Source: Rhodococcus sp. IEGM 1379 | Lineage (GTDB): Bacteria; Actinomycetota; Actinomycetes; Mycobacteriales; Mycobacteriaceae | Assembly: GCF_030056815.1 (NCBI RefSeq) | Contig: NZ_JASHKR010000004.1 | Coordinates: 88,014-152,013 of the forward strand | DNA length: 64,000 nucleotides | Reading direction: 5' to 3' | Part shown: piece by piece, positions 17,897 through 28,281 of the stretch | Layout of the letters: each line of letters starts with the position of its first letter | Position numbering within the stretch: position 1 is the stretch's first letter | The notes under the pieces: model-generated | Seen by the model: only the letters and a program-made list of their open reading frames with translations | What the model was told of the DNA's origin: nothing | The model's database searches: none | Program-made: the position numbers and the translations under genes

Positions 17897-18983
17897 AGCG
17901 CGCCACCAGTTCTTCGTCGATTTCCACCAGCACTACCCCGATCTCCAACCCGGAAGCCAACGAGATCAACGCGACAGTCTCGCCCGGCTTGATCCGGCCC
18001 GCCTCGAGTTCTTCGACCAACGCCACGGTGTGGGTTGTCGATGCTGTGTTCCCATATCGATCGACGGTGATGACGGCGTCATGCCGCGGACTGTCACCGA
18101 ACGACGCCTCCATCTCAGCCATACCCTTCTTGATTGCCCGTGCCGAAGTTTGATGGGTGATCACATGGTCTATCTCGTGTATCGACAGCCCGAGTGTGTC
18201 GAGTACCTCGTGCAGCAGTAACGGGGTATCGGCGATAGCAGCCTTCTGGATGGCTCGTGAATTAGTGAACATCCGAGCACCCGGCGCACTGCCCTTCGGG
18301 TAAGCGAGGCACAAACGGCTGTAATCGGCGACAGTCGTAAATCCGGCGAGGCGGATCCCGGCCGTACCGGTGGGCGCCCGTTCGAGGACAAGTGCCGCGC
18401 CCGCATCGCCCAAGGTCAGAGACGCTAATTCTTTGCTCATGATGTTGTGAATATGCTTCGCTGCATTCTGACCGAGCTGCGAAATGTACTCACCGCTGAC
18501 GACCAGTGCCCGCTCGATTAGGCCCTGGCGAATCCAGTTGTTCGCCACCATCACACCGGTGAGCATCCCAGCGCAAGCATTCGAAAGATCGAAAGTCATA
18601 GCCTTGTCAGCGCCGAGGGCCTGCGCGACGGCACTACTCATCGTCGGCTCGAGCCACTGAGTGAGGCCGCCACGGAACTTGGTGATACTACAGCTGATCA
18701 CCACGTCTATCGACGCGGCAGCACAACCCGACCGTCGCAATGCGTCCTGCGCGGCTGAAATCGCAAGAGTGTAAGAATCCTCGTCGCCTACACTGACCCG
18801 ACGCTCGTGGATTCCTGTCAGTCGTTCGAGATCGACATGAGTCTCATGGCGGGTTGTCGCCATCAGATCCTCGGTTGTGAGTCGTGTGACGGGAAGGTGC
18901 CGACCGGCCCCGGCCACCCTCGTCCGGTACGGCTCTCGTGTGTCGTCGCATTCCGCGTCCGTCACCAGCCAGTGCTTGACCAT
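17880..18983 (-). CDS. 3-oxoacyl-ACP synthase III family protein
   Basis: A 367-residue KAS III homologue with a complete triad: Cys137 in DLSNACAGML, His277 in VITHQTSARA and Asn312 in RYGNTASTTH. Such enzymes condense an acyl-CoA with malonyl-ACP or make beta-ketones and esters; FabH-like housekeeping and OleA-like or secondary roles cannot be separated from sequence alone. GAGGA lies about nine bases before the ATG. It is third in a minus-strand run: SHOCT protein, Met-rich peptide, this gene and the incomplete-triad homologue. Confidence 0.85.
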   Translation of the reverse strand: MVKHWLVTDAECDDTREPYRTRVAGAGRHLPVTRLTTEDLMATTRHETHVDLERLTGIHERRVSVGDEDSYTLAISAAQDALRRSGCAAASIDVVISCSITKFRGGLTQWLEPTMSSAVAQALGADKAMTFDLSNACAGMLTGVMVANNWIRQGLIERALVVSGEYISQLGQNAAKHIHNIMSKELASLTLGDAGAALVLERAPTGTAGIRLAGFTTVADYSRLCLAYPKGSAPGARMFTNSRAIQKAAIADTPLLLHEVLDTLGLSIHEIDHVITHQTSARAIKKGMAEMEASFGDSPRHDAVITVDRYGNTASTTHTVALVEELEAGRIKPGETVALISLASGLEIGVVLVEIDEELVARYGNDH

Positions 18984-19022
18984 GTCGCTCGATTCCTCGC
19001 TCTGGGATTCCTCACTCCGGGG

Positions 19023-19112
19023 TTACATCATCGGCATCATCTGCATGGGCGGCAGTATGCCCATGCCGTGGAGAAACATCATGAACATGTGGAACACCTG
19101 CATCGCGTCCAT
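19023..19112 (-). CDS. 29-residue Met-rich peptide
   Basis: A small reading frame with a near-perfect ribosome-binding site (AAGGAGGT, bases 19127-19120) seven bases before ATG 19112, ending at TAA 19025-19023. The product begins MDAMQVFHMFMMFLHGMGIL and ends PPMQMMPMM: 11 of 29 residues are Met, with two His. It sits 35 bp after the SHOCT gene and 39 bp before the KAS III gene, on the same strand, so it belongs to the operon. Methionine clusters can bind Cu(I) or form a hydrophobic helix at the membrane; which applies is unknown. I do not recognise a family. Confidence 0.6.
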   Translation of the reverse strand: MDAMQVFHMFMMFLHGMGILPPMQMMPMM

Positions 19113-19147
19113 TGCCATCACCTCCTTCGGAAATCGCGGCGAATTAT

Positions 19148-19438
19148 TCAGGGGGACGGCTCTGTTCGTAATACAGTCAGGCGGCTCCGGTATTCCGTCT
19201 CGTCGATCTCCCCACGTGCGAAACGCTCGGCGAGCAGTTGCTCCGCGCTGTGACGCGGCGGCGGAAACCTTGCCGACGGACTGCCCCCGAACGACTTACT
19301 CCCCGACTCTGCGGGTCCATGTCCGGCATAGCGAATCAGCAGAAAAATCCCCAAGATCAGCAGGCCCCAGAACAAGGCCATACCAACGAACATCAATACG
19401 TAGCCCCAACCCCAACTACCCGAATAATGGTCGTACAT
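19148..19438 (-). CDS. SHOCT-domain small membrane protein
   Basis: A 96-residue protein: a Trp/Tyr-rich N-terminus, one membrane helix (YVLMFVGMALFWGLLILGIF), a linker and a C-terminal SHOCT motif (AEQLLAERFARGEIDETEYR SRL). SHOCT domains are short C-terminal helices of unknown oligomerising function that recur in actinobacterial membrane proteins. The ATG at 19438 has GGAGG about ten bases upstream; a longer frame to 19486 is less likely. First gene of the KAS III operon. The 289 bp upstream to the serine hydrolase gene hold only promoters and a short hairpin at 19684-19704. Confidence 0.85.
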   Translation of the reverse strand: MYDHYSGSWGWGYVLMFVGMALFWGLLILGIFLLIRYAGHGPAESGSKSFGGSPSARFPPPRHSAEQLLAERFARGEIDETEYRSRLTVLRTEPSP

Positions 19439-19727
19439 CACAACGGGCCTCCAAGTTCTCCATGCGGCCGTGCGCACTCCCGACAACGGAGCGTCTCACG
19501 CGCCTTCCCTCAGGATGCACTGTTCCACGACACATCCACAGGGTCTTTCTGCTCGACTTCGACCCGCAAAAAGTGTCATCCGGCCTGCCGCAAGTCCTTG
19601 TCTTAGAGCACTTCTGCTCCATCTGTCCCAATAGCCCCAACCGTGGAATCCTGCGGGTTTCCGTAGCGTTTCAGAGAAGTAGCGGGGTGGTAATCAGCCA
19701 CCCCCGGTTGAATGAGAAGTGCACATT

Positions 19728-21005
19728 ATGACGAGCCCACGTGAGTTCGAGGAGTTACTCCCGACCGATGTTGCACCCAAGATTCGTCGCGATCTTCCGA
19801 CGGTCGGTCGCAGTGCGTCGCCCGTGAGTCCCACGCTTTCCACTCCACGCGTCATGCTCGTCGATCCGCGGTTCGGTCAGCTTGCCGCACAGTTCTTTCG
19901 CCTCTTCGAACGCCCATCCAGCGGCGGCGGCGCACTGGCGGTCTATCTCGGTGGGGAGCCCGTCATCGATATCTGGTCCGGGTGGTCGACCCGGGACACC
20001 CGCTGGCTACCCGACACCGTGTCTGTGTCCTTCTCCACCGGAAAGGGTGTTGCCAGTACGGTTTTGCACCGTGTCGTGGAACGTGGACTGATCGATTACG
20101 ACACGCCTGTCGCCGAGTATTGGCCCGAGTTCGCAAGCTCAGGCAAGGAAACAGTGACTGTGCGGCAACTGTTGACCCACCAGGCCGGGTTGCATCGTGT
20201 ACGCAGCCTGGTTCCGGGCCGTTTGGCGCTGCTCGATCACGACAGCATCGTCGACGCCCTCGCATTGGCCACACCGGACCGTCGCCGCCTCACCACACCC
20301 GGTTATCACGCAGTCACATTCGGTTCGCTGGTCGCCGAGCTGACAACTCGCGCAACTGGTTCATCGTTTACCGACCTGGTCCGGACAGAGATTGCAGAGC
20401 CTCTCGGAATTCCGGAATTCTGGTTCCAGGTGCCCGAGGGCGAACGCCATCGCATCGCAAAGTTGTTCCCCCGCATCAATCAATTCAAGGTGCCGTGGGA
20501 CACCGCTTCCTTCGCGTTGACCCGGTTGCCTGCGCTCAGGAATATCGCGGATGCCGGCATGCCGGCGGGGTTCGACCAGTTGGTCCGCAATCCCTCGATC
20601 CACGATTACGTCATGCCCGGCTGGAACGGCGTTTTCAGTGCTCGCGCCCTCGCCCGTATGTACGCAGCACTGGCGAACCAGGGAGTGGTAGGAGGAGACA
20701 GGTTCCTGAGCGAAGAAACCCTCGAACAGATCGGCGAGGTACAGACCACTGCACGCGATTATGTGCTCGGAATCCGCATGAATTGGCGACTCGGATATCA
20801 CTCGGCCTTTGTTGCCAGCCGCAATTCGTCTCAGCAGGCCTTCGGGCACTACGGACTTGGTGGATCAGGGGCATTCGCTGACCCTGAGACCGGCCTGTCC
20901 GTGGCATTCGTAACCAACCGAATGGGTGGTGCACTCACTCCGTTTGCCGACCTGAGGTTGGCCAAACTGGGCGCCCAGGCGGAATCGATCGCCCGCAGAC
21001 TGTGA
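19728..21005 (+). CDS. Serine hydrolase of the beta-lactamase class C / esterase EstB family
   Basis: A 425-residue protein with the S-x-x-K nucleophile motif (VSFSTGKGVAS), the Y-x-N-like region around TPGYHAVTFG and a C-terminal FGHYGLGGSGAFADPETGLS segment. This is the pattern of actinobacterial serine hydrolases (lipase LipD/LipE-type esterases) rather than true beta-lactamases, because there is no signal peptide. The likely substrates are esters or lipids. ATG 19728 is used; a GTG three codons upstream at 19719 is also possible. A hairpin with arms GGGGTGG/CCACCCC lies just before the start. Confidence 0.85.
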   Translation: MTSPREFEELLPTDVAPKIRRDLPTVGRSASPVSPTLSTPRVMLVDPRFGQLAAQFFRLFERPSSGGGALAVYLGGEPVIDIWSGWSTRDTRWLPDTVSVSFSTGKGVASTVLHRVVERGLIDYDTPVAEYWPEFASSGKETVTVRQLLTHQAGLHRVRSLVPGRLALLDHDSIVDALALATPDRRRLTTPGYHAVTFGSLVAELTTRATGSSFTDLVRTEIAEPLGIPEFWFQVPEGERHRIAKLFPRINQFKVPWDTASFALTRLPALRNIADAGMPAGFDQLVRNPSIHDYVMPGWNGVFSARALARMYAALANQGVVGGDRFLSEETLEQIGEVQTTARDYVLGIRMNWRLGYHSAFVASRNSSQQAFGHYGLGGSGAFADPETGLSVAFVTNRMGGALTPFADLRLAKLGAQAESIARRL

Positions 21006-21154
21006 ACTGGCAACGCAATGTCAGCGATTGGCCTGGGAACCCTGCACCAAAGGTGAACGGCCGTTTAGCGTAGTCAGTATGCGCTCGAGTCCGCACCCCT
21101 ATGCTCGAGTCTCAACCACAGCTTTGCCACAGACTCCACGAACTAGGAGTAGCA

Positions 21155-22084
21155 ATGAGCGCGATCATCGAAGTTCACGAGTTGGTGAAGATATTCGGAC
21201 GAACTCGGGCGTTGGACGAGCTCGAACTCACCGTCGACGAAGGACAGGTACACGGATTCCTCGGCCCCAATGGCGCGGGTAAATCGACCACTCTCCGGGT
21301 CCTGCTCGGCAGCCTGCATCCGGACAGCGGCGAGGCCACCGTTTTCGGACGCAACCCTTGGCGAGATGCCGTCGAACTGCACCGAGACATGGCTTATGTC
21401 CCAGGCGACGTGACACTGTGGCCGTCGTTGTCGGGTGGGGAAACAATCGATCTCCTGGCGCGAATGCGAGGGGGGGTGGACAGCGCCCGCAAGAAGGAGC
21501 TGATCGAGCGTTTCGACCTTGATCCGCGAAAGAAGGGTCGCGCGTATTCCAAGGGCAATCGCCAGAAAGTCACGCTGATCTCGGCGCTCTCCTCGAATGC
21601 CCGACTGCTCCTTCTCGACGAACCGACTTCCGGCCTGGATCCTTTGATGGAAAAGGTCTTTCGCGAGTGCGTCTCCGAGGCCAGCAACCGCGGAGTGACG
21701 GTCTTGTTGTCCAGCCACATCTTGTCCGAGGTAGAGGCTCTCTGCGAGCGCGTCACCATCATCAGGTCCGGACGGACAGTTGAATCCGGAACACTCGAGT
21801 CCATGCGACATCTGAGTCGCACCTCCATTACCGCCGAACTTCTCGGGGACCCCGGCGATCTCAGCCGAATCGACGGTGTGGAAGACATCGAACTCGACGG
21901 ATCGATGCTGCATTGTCAGGTCGACAGTGAGAATCTCGGAACACTGATCCGTGTTCTCGGAGATACCGGTGTTCGCAGTCTCATCAGTGCGCCGCCCACT
22001 CTCGAGGAACTCTTCCTGCGCCACTACGGGATCGACGACGCGACATCGACGTCACCCGACCGAGCCGAGGAGGTGAAGGCATGA
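21155..22084 (+). CDS. ABC transporter ATP-binding protein (exporter)
   Basis: A 309-residue ATPase with Walker A ([10 protein letters not shown]), an unusual signature region ([14 protein letters not shown], consistent with the YSKGN variant of drug exporters), Walker B ([14 protein letters not shown]) and the H-loop (SSHILSE). The C-terminal extension follows the antibiotic-exporter DrrA style. AGGAG precedes the ATG. It overlaps the permease gene by four bases, so the two form a coupled half-transporter pair. The exported compound is unknown; families of this type move polyketide-like drugs or lipids. Confidence 0.9.
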   Translation: MSAIIEVHELVKIFGRTRALDELELTVDEGQVHGFLGPNGAGKSTTLRVLLGSLHPDSGEATVFGRNPWRDAVELHRDMAYVPGDVTLWPSLSGGETIDLLARMRGGVDSARKKELIERFDLDPRKKGRAYSKGNRQKVTLISALSSNARLLLLDEPTSGLDPLMEKVFRECVSEASNRGVTVLLSSHILSEVEALCERVTIIRSGRTVESGTLESMRHLSRTSITAELLGDPGDLSRIDGVEDIELDGSMLHCQVDSENLGTLIRVLGDTGVRSLISAPPTLEELFLRHYGIDDATSTSPDRAEEVKA

Positions 22085-23718
22085 GCACCCCCACGATCTC
22101 GCGCCCACAATTCAGCGAGCACGAACCAGTCTCGAATACGAATTTCACAGGAACCCTTCACTTTTTGCGCCTGTACCTCCGCCGAGATCGAATTGCACTC
22201 CCCTTGTGGATTCTGATCTTCGCGTCTGCGCCCGGACTGTACGTTGCCAGCATCTCCGGCATTTACACTTCCCCGGAGCAACTCGCCGCGTTCGCGGCGA
22301 CAACAGCGGCAAGTCCGGCCGAGATCGCGATGTACGGCCCGATCTTCAACTCCAGCCTCGGATCGGTCGGGGTCTGGAAGGCTGGAATCTACTCCACCCT
22401 GATCGCAATTGCGGTGATCCTCACGGTTATTCGCCATACTCGAGCCGAAGAGGAAAACGGCAGAACCGAGCTTCTCGACTCCACCTCCGTCGGACGATAC
22501 TCGAGCCTGACGGCGGCGCTGATTGTCGCCGGCGGCGCATCGATCGTCACCGGAATTCTCTGTACCGCATCACTTCTCACACACAATCTTCCTACCGCAG
22601 GTTCGGTCGCATTCGGCGCCGCACTCGCCGGTTCAGGTCTGGTTTTCACTGGTGTTGCAGCCGTCGCGGCGCAACTGACTCCCAGTTCCCGAGTCTCCCG
22701 CGGGATCGCGATGTCGGTGCTCGGCGTCGCGTTCGCGCTGCGTGCCATCGGTGACGCAGGATCGGGGACGCTCTCATGGTTTTCACCCTTAGGCTGGGCC
22801 CTGCAGATTCGCGCCTATGCGGACGAACGTTGGTGGGTCTTACTACCCACCCTCGTTACTGCTGCCGCACTTACCTGGAGTGCCTACGCGCTCCTACGCA
22901 GACGCGACGTCGGCGGAGGACTGATTGCCGAGCGCGAAGGCCCGGCGGTTGCATCTTCAAGCCTCACGGGAACTCTGGGGCTGGCGTGGCGAATGCAGCG
23001 CGGCACACTTGCAGCGTGGACTGTCGGTCTGGGGTTGTACGGTCTGCTCATCGGTAGTGCCGCAAAGGGCGTCGGCGGACAAGTCGGTGACAGCCAAGCC
23101 ATCCGCGACATCATCACGCGTATAGGCGGATCCCCATCACTCGAGAAATCATTCATCGGCTACGCATTCATCATGCTGGGAATAGCAGCTGCGGCCTACA
23201 CGGTGTCTGCGTCGCTACGCCTGCACTCCGAGGAAACTGCCCAACGCGTCGAGCCCGTAACCGCCGGCTCGGTTGGCCGTATCCGCTGGGCGTCGAGCCA
23301 CATCGTGTTTGCACTGCTCGGGCCTGCAATCGCACTCCTCGTTGCCGGACTTGCAGCAGGAATGACCTACGGAATGGCCATCAACGACGTGGGAGGCACT
23401 GTGCCGTCCATTCTCGGTGCTGCGCTTGTGCAACTGCCGGCGGTCTGGGTGCTCACCGGAGTGACCGTCTTCCTATTCGGAGTCATCCCGAGATTCACGC
23501 CGGTCGCGTGGGGCGTCTTCGTTGCTTTCCTCTTCATCTTCCTGGTCGGCTCACTCGCGCGACTCCCCCAATGGGCACTCGACCTCGAACCGTTCACCCA
23601 CGCCCCGAAACTGCCCGGCGCACCATTCCAGGCAATTCCTCTCGTGTGGTTGACCCTCGTCGCGGCCGCGCTGATCACGGTGGGCCTGTTCGCCTTCCGG
23701 AGACGGGATCTGCGCTGA
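22081..23718 (+). CDS. ABC transporter permease (polyketide-exporter-like)
   Basis: A 545-residue integral membrane protein with about twelve predicted helices in two similar halves, for example [54 protein letters not shown] in the first half and [40 protein letters not shown] in the second. This duplicated ABC-2 layout is typical of the permease called exporter of polyketide antibiotics. It starts in an ATGA overlap with the ATPase gene and converges with the wax ester synthase gene, five bases away. Confidence 0.88.
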   Translation: MSTPTISRPQFSEHEPVSNTNFTGTLHFLRLYLRRDRIALPLWILIFASAPGLYVASISGIYTSPEQLAAFAATTAASPAEIAMYGPIFNSSLGSVGVWKAGIYSTLIAIAVILTVIRHTRAEEENGRTELLDSTSVGRYSSLTAALIVAGGASIVTGILCTASLLTHNLPTAGSVAFGAALAGSGLVFTGVAAVAAQLTPSSRVSRGIAMSVLGVAFALRAIGDAGSGTLSWFSPLGWALQIRAYADERWWVLLPTLVTAAALTWSAYALLRRRDVGGGLIAEREGPAVASSSLTGTLGLAWRMQRGTLAAWTVGLGLYGLLIGSAAKGVGGQVGDSQAIRDIITRIGGSPSLEKSFIGYAFIMLGIAAAAYTVSASLRLHSEETAQRVEPVTAGSVGRIRWASSHIVFALLGPAIALLVAGLAAGMTYGMAINDVGGTVPSILGAALVQLPAVWVLTGVTVFLFGVIPRFTPVAWGVFVAFLFIFLVGSLARLPQWALDLEPFTHAPKLPGAPFQAIPLVWLTLVAAALITVGLFAFRRRDLR

Positions 23719-23722
23719 CGGG

Positions 23723-25135
23723 TCAGCATGCCACCGTCACTGTGGCGTCGATTTCCTGCGGACATACGGCCAACACCGCACGGAATCCATCGGAAACCGC
23801 CGCGATCAGCGCCGACAGATCAGGAATTGCACCCGCATCGGCGTTGATTCCGACACACACATGCGTGGTGTACGACATCAACGTCACGTTGAATGCCGAA
23901 CCGAGAGTGGGACTGAACGCACATTGCCGGGTAATCTCTGCGCCCGCAAGATACCGCGGCGTCGAGGAACCGACCACGTCCGAAGCGACAAAATCCATGT
24001 GCTTGAGCATGTTGCCCGTCACCCCGACCGGCAGCAGATTCAGCATCCCGGCCAGGTGGGGAGACAGCGGAATTGCAGGTTCGTTCCGCCAACTGCCGAC
24101 TATGTCGTGGACTCGGTGCATCAGTTGATCCGGACCCTCGACATCGAGCGGCAGCGCAAATCTCGCCAATGTGATGCGGTTGCCACCCAAGGGATCTCGA
24201 TCAGTGCGCAAACTGATCGGCAAGGTCACCATCAGCTTCGGCGGCACGGCACCAAGGCGTTCGTGGTACTCGGCCATTCCGAGAAGAACTGCAGCCAAGA
24301 ACGCATCGTTGATCGAGCATTGTGTGGCAATCGCGGCAGCCGCAAGGGCCGCAACCGGAAGTTCGAGCACGCCGAAACTACGACGCGTACTACGCGCAGC
24401 CATCACCGGCGACAATGTGGTTGTCGCCGGTCGGACCATACGCAATGTCGAACCCAGGATTCGGGCGGCGCCTCGGCCGGTATCGACAGGATGGCGCAGC
24501 GTACGCGCACCCGCTCGGACAGCAGACCCCGCTGCCGTCCCCACCGAGTGTGCCACAGCATTCGCTCCCGTCAGATGGTCGATAGGCGTCACCGCGGCCG
24601 GTGCGGACCGACTTGATTCGCCGTCTCGTGACACGCCTTCTCTTGTCTCGTCTGTGATTTCACGTGTCAGTTGCATTCCCCCGACACCGTCGGTTAGAGA
24701 GTGATGGACCTTGACCACCAGTGCCGCGGCGCCGTCGGCCAGTCCGTCGAGCATTGTGAACTCCCAGAGCGGACGATCCTTGTCGAACGCGGCCATCCCG
24801 GCTGTGCGAGCGAATTCCAGAACCTCATTCCAGGTACCGGGCTCCTGCAGCGTCATCCGACGCAGGTGCCAACTGAGGTCGAAGTCGCGATCGTCCACCC
24901 ATCGAGGCGGAATCCAAGGAAACGAACTCGCAACAGCTCGACACTTGAACATCGGCACCGCGTCGATGGCGCGATGCATGACATCGATAAATCGATCTTG
25001 GTCAGGACTCTTGTCCAGCAACACAATTGAGACGATTGTCGAGCGAAGGATCGGATCCTCCTCCATCCGCCACGACATCAGATCCGTCTGCGTCATCGAT
25101 CGCACATCCGCTGCGCTCATCGCCACTCGATTCAC
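23723..25135 (-). CDS. Wax ester synthase/diacylglycerol acyltransferase (WS/DGAT)
   Basis: A 470-residue acyltransferase that joins fatty acyl-CoA to a fatty alcohol or diacylglycerol, building storage lipids. The catalytic motif is present as VVKVHHSLTDGVGGMQL (HHxxxDG), together with PLWEFTMLDGL, a VMVTLPISLRTDRDPLGGNRI-type segment and the late VVGSSTPRYLAG. The 25135 start is GTG; ATG 25120 is an alternative. It lies 16 bp after the CBS-BON gene, so the two are an operon. In M. tuberculosis a WS/DGAT (tgs1) belongs to the DosR regulon, in keeping with the island. Confidence 0.9.
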   Translation of the reverse strand: MNRVAMSAADVRSMTQTDLMSWRMEEDPILRSTIVSIVLLDKSPDQDRFIDVMHRAIDAVPMFKCRAVASSFPWIPPRWVDDRDFDLSWHLRRMTLQEPGTWNEVLEFARTAGMAAFDKDRPLWEFTMLDGLADGAAALVVKVHHSLTDGVGGMQLTREITDETREGVSRDGESSRSAPAAVTPIDHLTGANAVAHSVGTAAGSAVRAGARTLRHPVDTGRGAARILGSTLRMVRPATTTLSPVMAARSTRRSFGVLELPVAALAAAAIATQCSINDAFLAAVLLGMAEYHERLGAVPPKLMVTLPISLRTDRDPLGGNRITLARFALPLDVEGPDQLMHRVHDIVGSWRNEPAIPLSPHLAGMLNLLPVGVTGNMLKHMDFVASDVVGSSTPRYLAGAEITRQCAFSPTLGSAFNVTLMSYTTHVCVGINADAGAIPDLSALIAAVSDGFRAVLAVCPQEIDATVTVAC

Positions 25136-25151
25136 TTGTCGTCACCAATCC

Positions 25152-25730
25152 TCAGGGCTGTAGCCATATCTCGTCCACTCCCGGCACCGACGATGCAAGT
25201 GCAATGACAACTCCTCGCTGCGGATCATCCTCGGAAACACCACTGATAGTGAGTGTTCCGTCGGCAAACTCCACCGCCCACAGATCCGGCCCACCGTAAA
25301 GGTCAAGTCGATGCCGCACTTCGTCGACAATGCGATCAGGGTCCAGCGCCAAGACCCCGATCAGATCCTGGCGCGTCACGATTCCGATGACGTCCCCCTC
25401 ATGGACGATCGGCACCGCACGCAAGCCGGAGCGGAGCATCGCCGAGGCGACAGCGTTGATCTCCGCATCTGCGGTCATCGCAATCACCGGCTTGGTCATG
25501 ACGTCTGCGACCGAGTCGGCACCGGAAACGGGCTGATCCTTCTGCGACAAGTCTTGAAACCTACTCCGGAGAAGGTCGCCCTCCGAAACGATCCCGACAA
25601 TGTGCTTCTGTTCGTCGATCACGGGAAGCACCGAAAATCCTGACCGTGAAATCACCAACAGACATTCGTCCGTACCGGTCGCCTGATCGATCGTCGTCAC
25701 AGGACTACTCATGATGTGTCGTGCAAGCAT
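25152..25730 (-). CDS. CBS-pair protein with C-terminal BON domain
   Basis: A 192-residue cytosolic protein: two CBS domains (IMSSPVTTIDQATGTDECL to IVGIVSEGDLL, and VMTKPVIAMTADAEINAVA to VIGIVTRQDLI), then a BON-like domain (VDEVRHRLDLYGGPDLWAVE with VPGVDEIWL). CBS pairs bind adenine nucleotides; the DosR-regulated Hrp1 of Mycobacterium has the CBS pair only. ATG 25730 is set by AAAGGAG seven bases upstream, although the frame is open further. It precedes the WS/DGAT gene by 16 bp. The upstream region contains AAGGAC (25773-25778), see findings. Confidence 0.9.
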   Translation of the reverse strand: MLARHIMSSPVTTIDQATGTDECLLVISRSGFSVLPVIDEQKHIVGIVSEGDLLRSRFQDLSQKDQPVSGADSVADVMTKPVIAMTADAEINAVASAMLRSGLRAVPIVHEGDVIGIVTRQDLIGVLALDPDRIVDEVRHRLDLYGGPDLWAVEFADGTLTISGVSEDDPQRGVVIALASSVPGVDEIWLQP

Positions 25731-25959
25731 GACGATTCTCCTTTGGCTGCCCGGTTGAGGCAGCCGACGTCGAAGGACTGATGTATCCAGCGTGACAAAC
25801 TCCCATCCCGCGGCGGAAGGGTCATGGGCACCGTGCGTGTACTGGTAATCGACCTCGAGTGCAGTGACTTCCGCCTCTGGCGACCCGACCCGCATCAGCG
25901 TTCGCTGAACACTGTCGGCCGCGATCCGGTGTGCGGCCCCACTCGGATCGGGACAGTCC

Positions 25960-28259
25960 ATGAAGACGAGTCGTTCAGCCGCCACACATCCAGTCGCCGC
26001 ATACCGGTGGGTTGTACCGATCGATGCCGTCGGCCCCGTCGATGCACCTACTATCGGTGGCAAAGCCGCCAACCTCGGCGAGTTGATTCGGTCGAAGTTC
26101 CCGGTTCCGCCGCGGCGTTTGTGATCAACACTGCGGGCTATCTTGATGCAATGGATGCTTCCGGCCTTCGAGAAACACTGAAAAGGGGACCTTTGCCGCG
26201 AGCCGACAGCACCGAGGACGCAGTCTGCTCCGCCGTCGTTCCCGACGCGATGCGCGCGGAGATTATCGACGCCTATCGTGAACTGGGACCTTCGACCACA
26301 CGCGTCGCCGTCCGTTCGTCAGCGCCTGCCGAAGACGCGGCCGACACGTCGTACGCCGGTATTCACGAGAGCTTCACAAACGTGTCCGGAGACGGAAATC
26401 TGATCGATGCGGTCCGAAGGTGCTGGGCATCGCTGTGGTCTGATCGAGCGTTGACGTATCGCAGTCTCCAAGGGGTACAAGAAGAACCGTCGTTGGCCGT
26501 TGTTGTGCAACGCATGGTGGACGCCGACCAGTCTGGTGTCGTATTCACTGCCGATCCCCGCACCGGCGCGAGGGATCGCATCGTGATCGAAGCTGCGACC
26601 GGCCTGGGTGAAGTCGTGGTGGGCGGAGAGGTGGAACCAGACACATACGTGGTGTCGAAACCGGATTTCTCCGTACTCGATGTGCATATCGGTTCGCAAT
26701 CCTTCGCGATTACACTCTCCGCTGGGACTGAGCAATCGTCGGAAATCCCTCTGTTGCAACGCGAAAAACAGATACTCACCGAGGATCAGATCCACCGGCT
26801 CGCGGTACTCGCCGCGGCGATGGAAGAGCACTATCAACGACCCCAGGACCTCGAATTCGCCTACAGTGGAGAGCAACTGTGGCTTGTCCAAACACGCCCG
26901 ATCACAACGCTCGGACAGCACGCAGAAACGAAACTGCCTGAAACACAATCAGGTGGTTCGAGTGCACAGATCCTGGCCCAGGGACTGGGCGCCGGACCGG
27001 GAACAGCCACCGGCCGGGTACGGGTCCTGCGCTCGGTAGCCGACGGCCGTAATCTTCTCGAGGGCGAAATCCTGGTGGCCCCGATGACCCGACCGGACTG
27101 GCTGCCGGTTCTCCGGCGCGCTGCCGCAATTGTCACCGACGGCGGCGGCATCACGTGCCACGCCGCCATCGTGGGCCGCGAGCTCGGTCGACCCGTTATC
27201 GTCGGAACACGCACGGCAACAACAGATCTTGTCGACGGAATGCTGATCACTGTCGACGGCACCGCGGGAACGGTCCGGGAAGCAGATGCGGCGACTGCCG
27301 TCACTACCAGCGCACCCACGACTCCAACCCCGCCTTCGGCGGCGTCGACCCGCGGACCGACCACGGCAACATTCGTCTACGTCAACCTGGCAACACCGGA
27401 AGCTGCAGAGCGAGTGGCCGCCACGGACGTCGACGGTGTAGGTCTCCTTCGAGCGGAGTTCCTGATCATGGACGCCCTCGAAGGTCTGCATCCCCGCACG
27501 ATGATTTCGCGTGGCCTGCATGAGAAGTACGTTACCGAAATGTCTTCGGCTCTCTCGCGCATCGCTGCCGCGTTCGGAACAAGGCCCGTGATCTATCGCG
27601 CAATTGACCTACGTACCAACGAATTTGCACACCTCGAAGGCGGCGAAGTCGAGCCACACGAAGACAATCCGATGATCGGCTACCGCGGATGTTTCCGCTA
27701 CATCCGGGAACCCGAATTGTTTGCACTCGATCTCGATGTCATCGCCGAAACCCGAAAGCGCCACCCGAACGTGCATCTCATGATTCCGTTTGTTCGTACC
27801 GGCTGGGAACTGTCCCAGTGCCTGGCGCAGTTGGATGCCCATCCCCTCGGGTCAGATCATCGAATGCTGCGGTGGGTCATGGCCGAGATACCTTCGGTGG
27901 CGTATTGGATTCCCCGTTACGCGGCAATGGGAATCGACGGAGTATCCATCGGCACCAATGACCTCACGCAATTGGTTCTGGGCGTAGACCGGGATTCGGA
28001 GATCTGCAAGGAACTCTTCGACACCATGGATCCTGCTGTACTCGACGCCATCGACACGATCATCGAACGTGCCACAGCCGCCGGTATGACGACCTCACTC
28101 TGCGGCCAAGCGGTATCCACGGATCCTGCACTGGCGGAACACCTGGTAAGACAAGGAATCACGTCCGTCTCCGTGACTCCCGATGCGGCCGATACGACTC
28201 GGCGCGCAATTGCGGTGGCCGAGCGTCGAATACTTCTCGGTCAGGCTCGCGCCGGGTAA
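25960..28259 (+). CDS. ppsA: PEP synthase/PPDK-type enzyme, disrupted by a frameshift near 26104-26118
   Basis: Phosphoenolpyruvate synthase-like protein: an N-terminal ATP-grasp domain, the swivelling phosphohistidine domain (DGGGITCHAAIVGRELGRP, His phosphorylated in the cycle) and the PEP/pyruvate barrel (DGVGLLRAEFLI, VSIGTNDLTQLVLGVDRD, SLCGQAVS). The first ~50 codons, MKTSRSAATHPVAAYRW then TIGGKAANLGELIRSKFPVP, are in one frame; the rest, AAAFVINTAGYLDAMDASG onward, is in another, and the first frame hits TGA at 26122-26124. One missing base restores the usual FPVPxxF junction. Either a real inactivating mutation, a sequencing error, or translation restart downstream. Function would be gluconeogenic PEP supply. 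Confidence 0.8.
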
Positions 28260-28281
28260 ACGCGCCTCTGAGAAACCGCCG

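Noticed and set aside
19684-19704. Hairpin GGGGTGG/CCACCCC just before the serine hydrolase gene
   Set aside because: Only seven base pairs and no T tract; too weak to list as a terminator or regulator.
19560-19720. Canonical DosR boxes (GGGACTWWAGTCCC) near island genes
   Set aside because: I looked for the mycobacterial palindrome upstream of the likely regulon genes and found only half-site-like matches; none is good enough to annotate.
25731-25962. In-frame extension of the CBS-BON gene starting at an ATG near 25962 (MDCPDPSG...)
   Set aside because: A good ribosome-binding site at 25738-25742 sets the later start, and the extra ~77 residues match nothing I know. It has G/C-rich third positions, so a small overlapping gene is not excluded.
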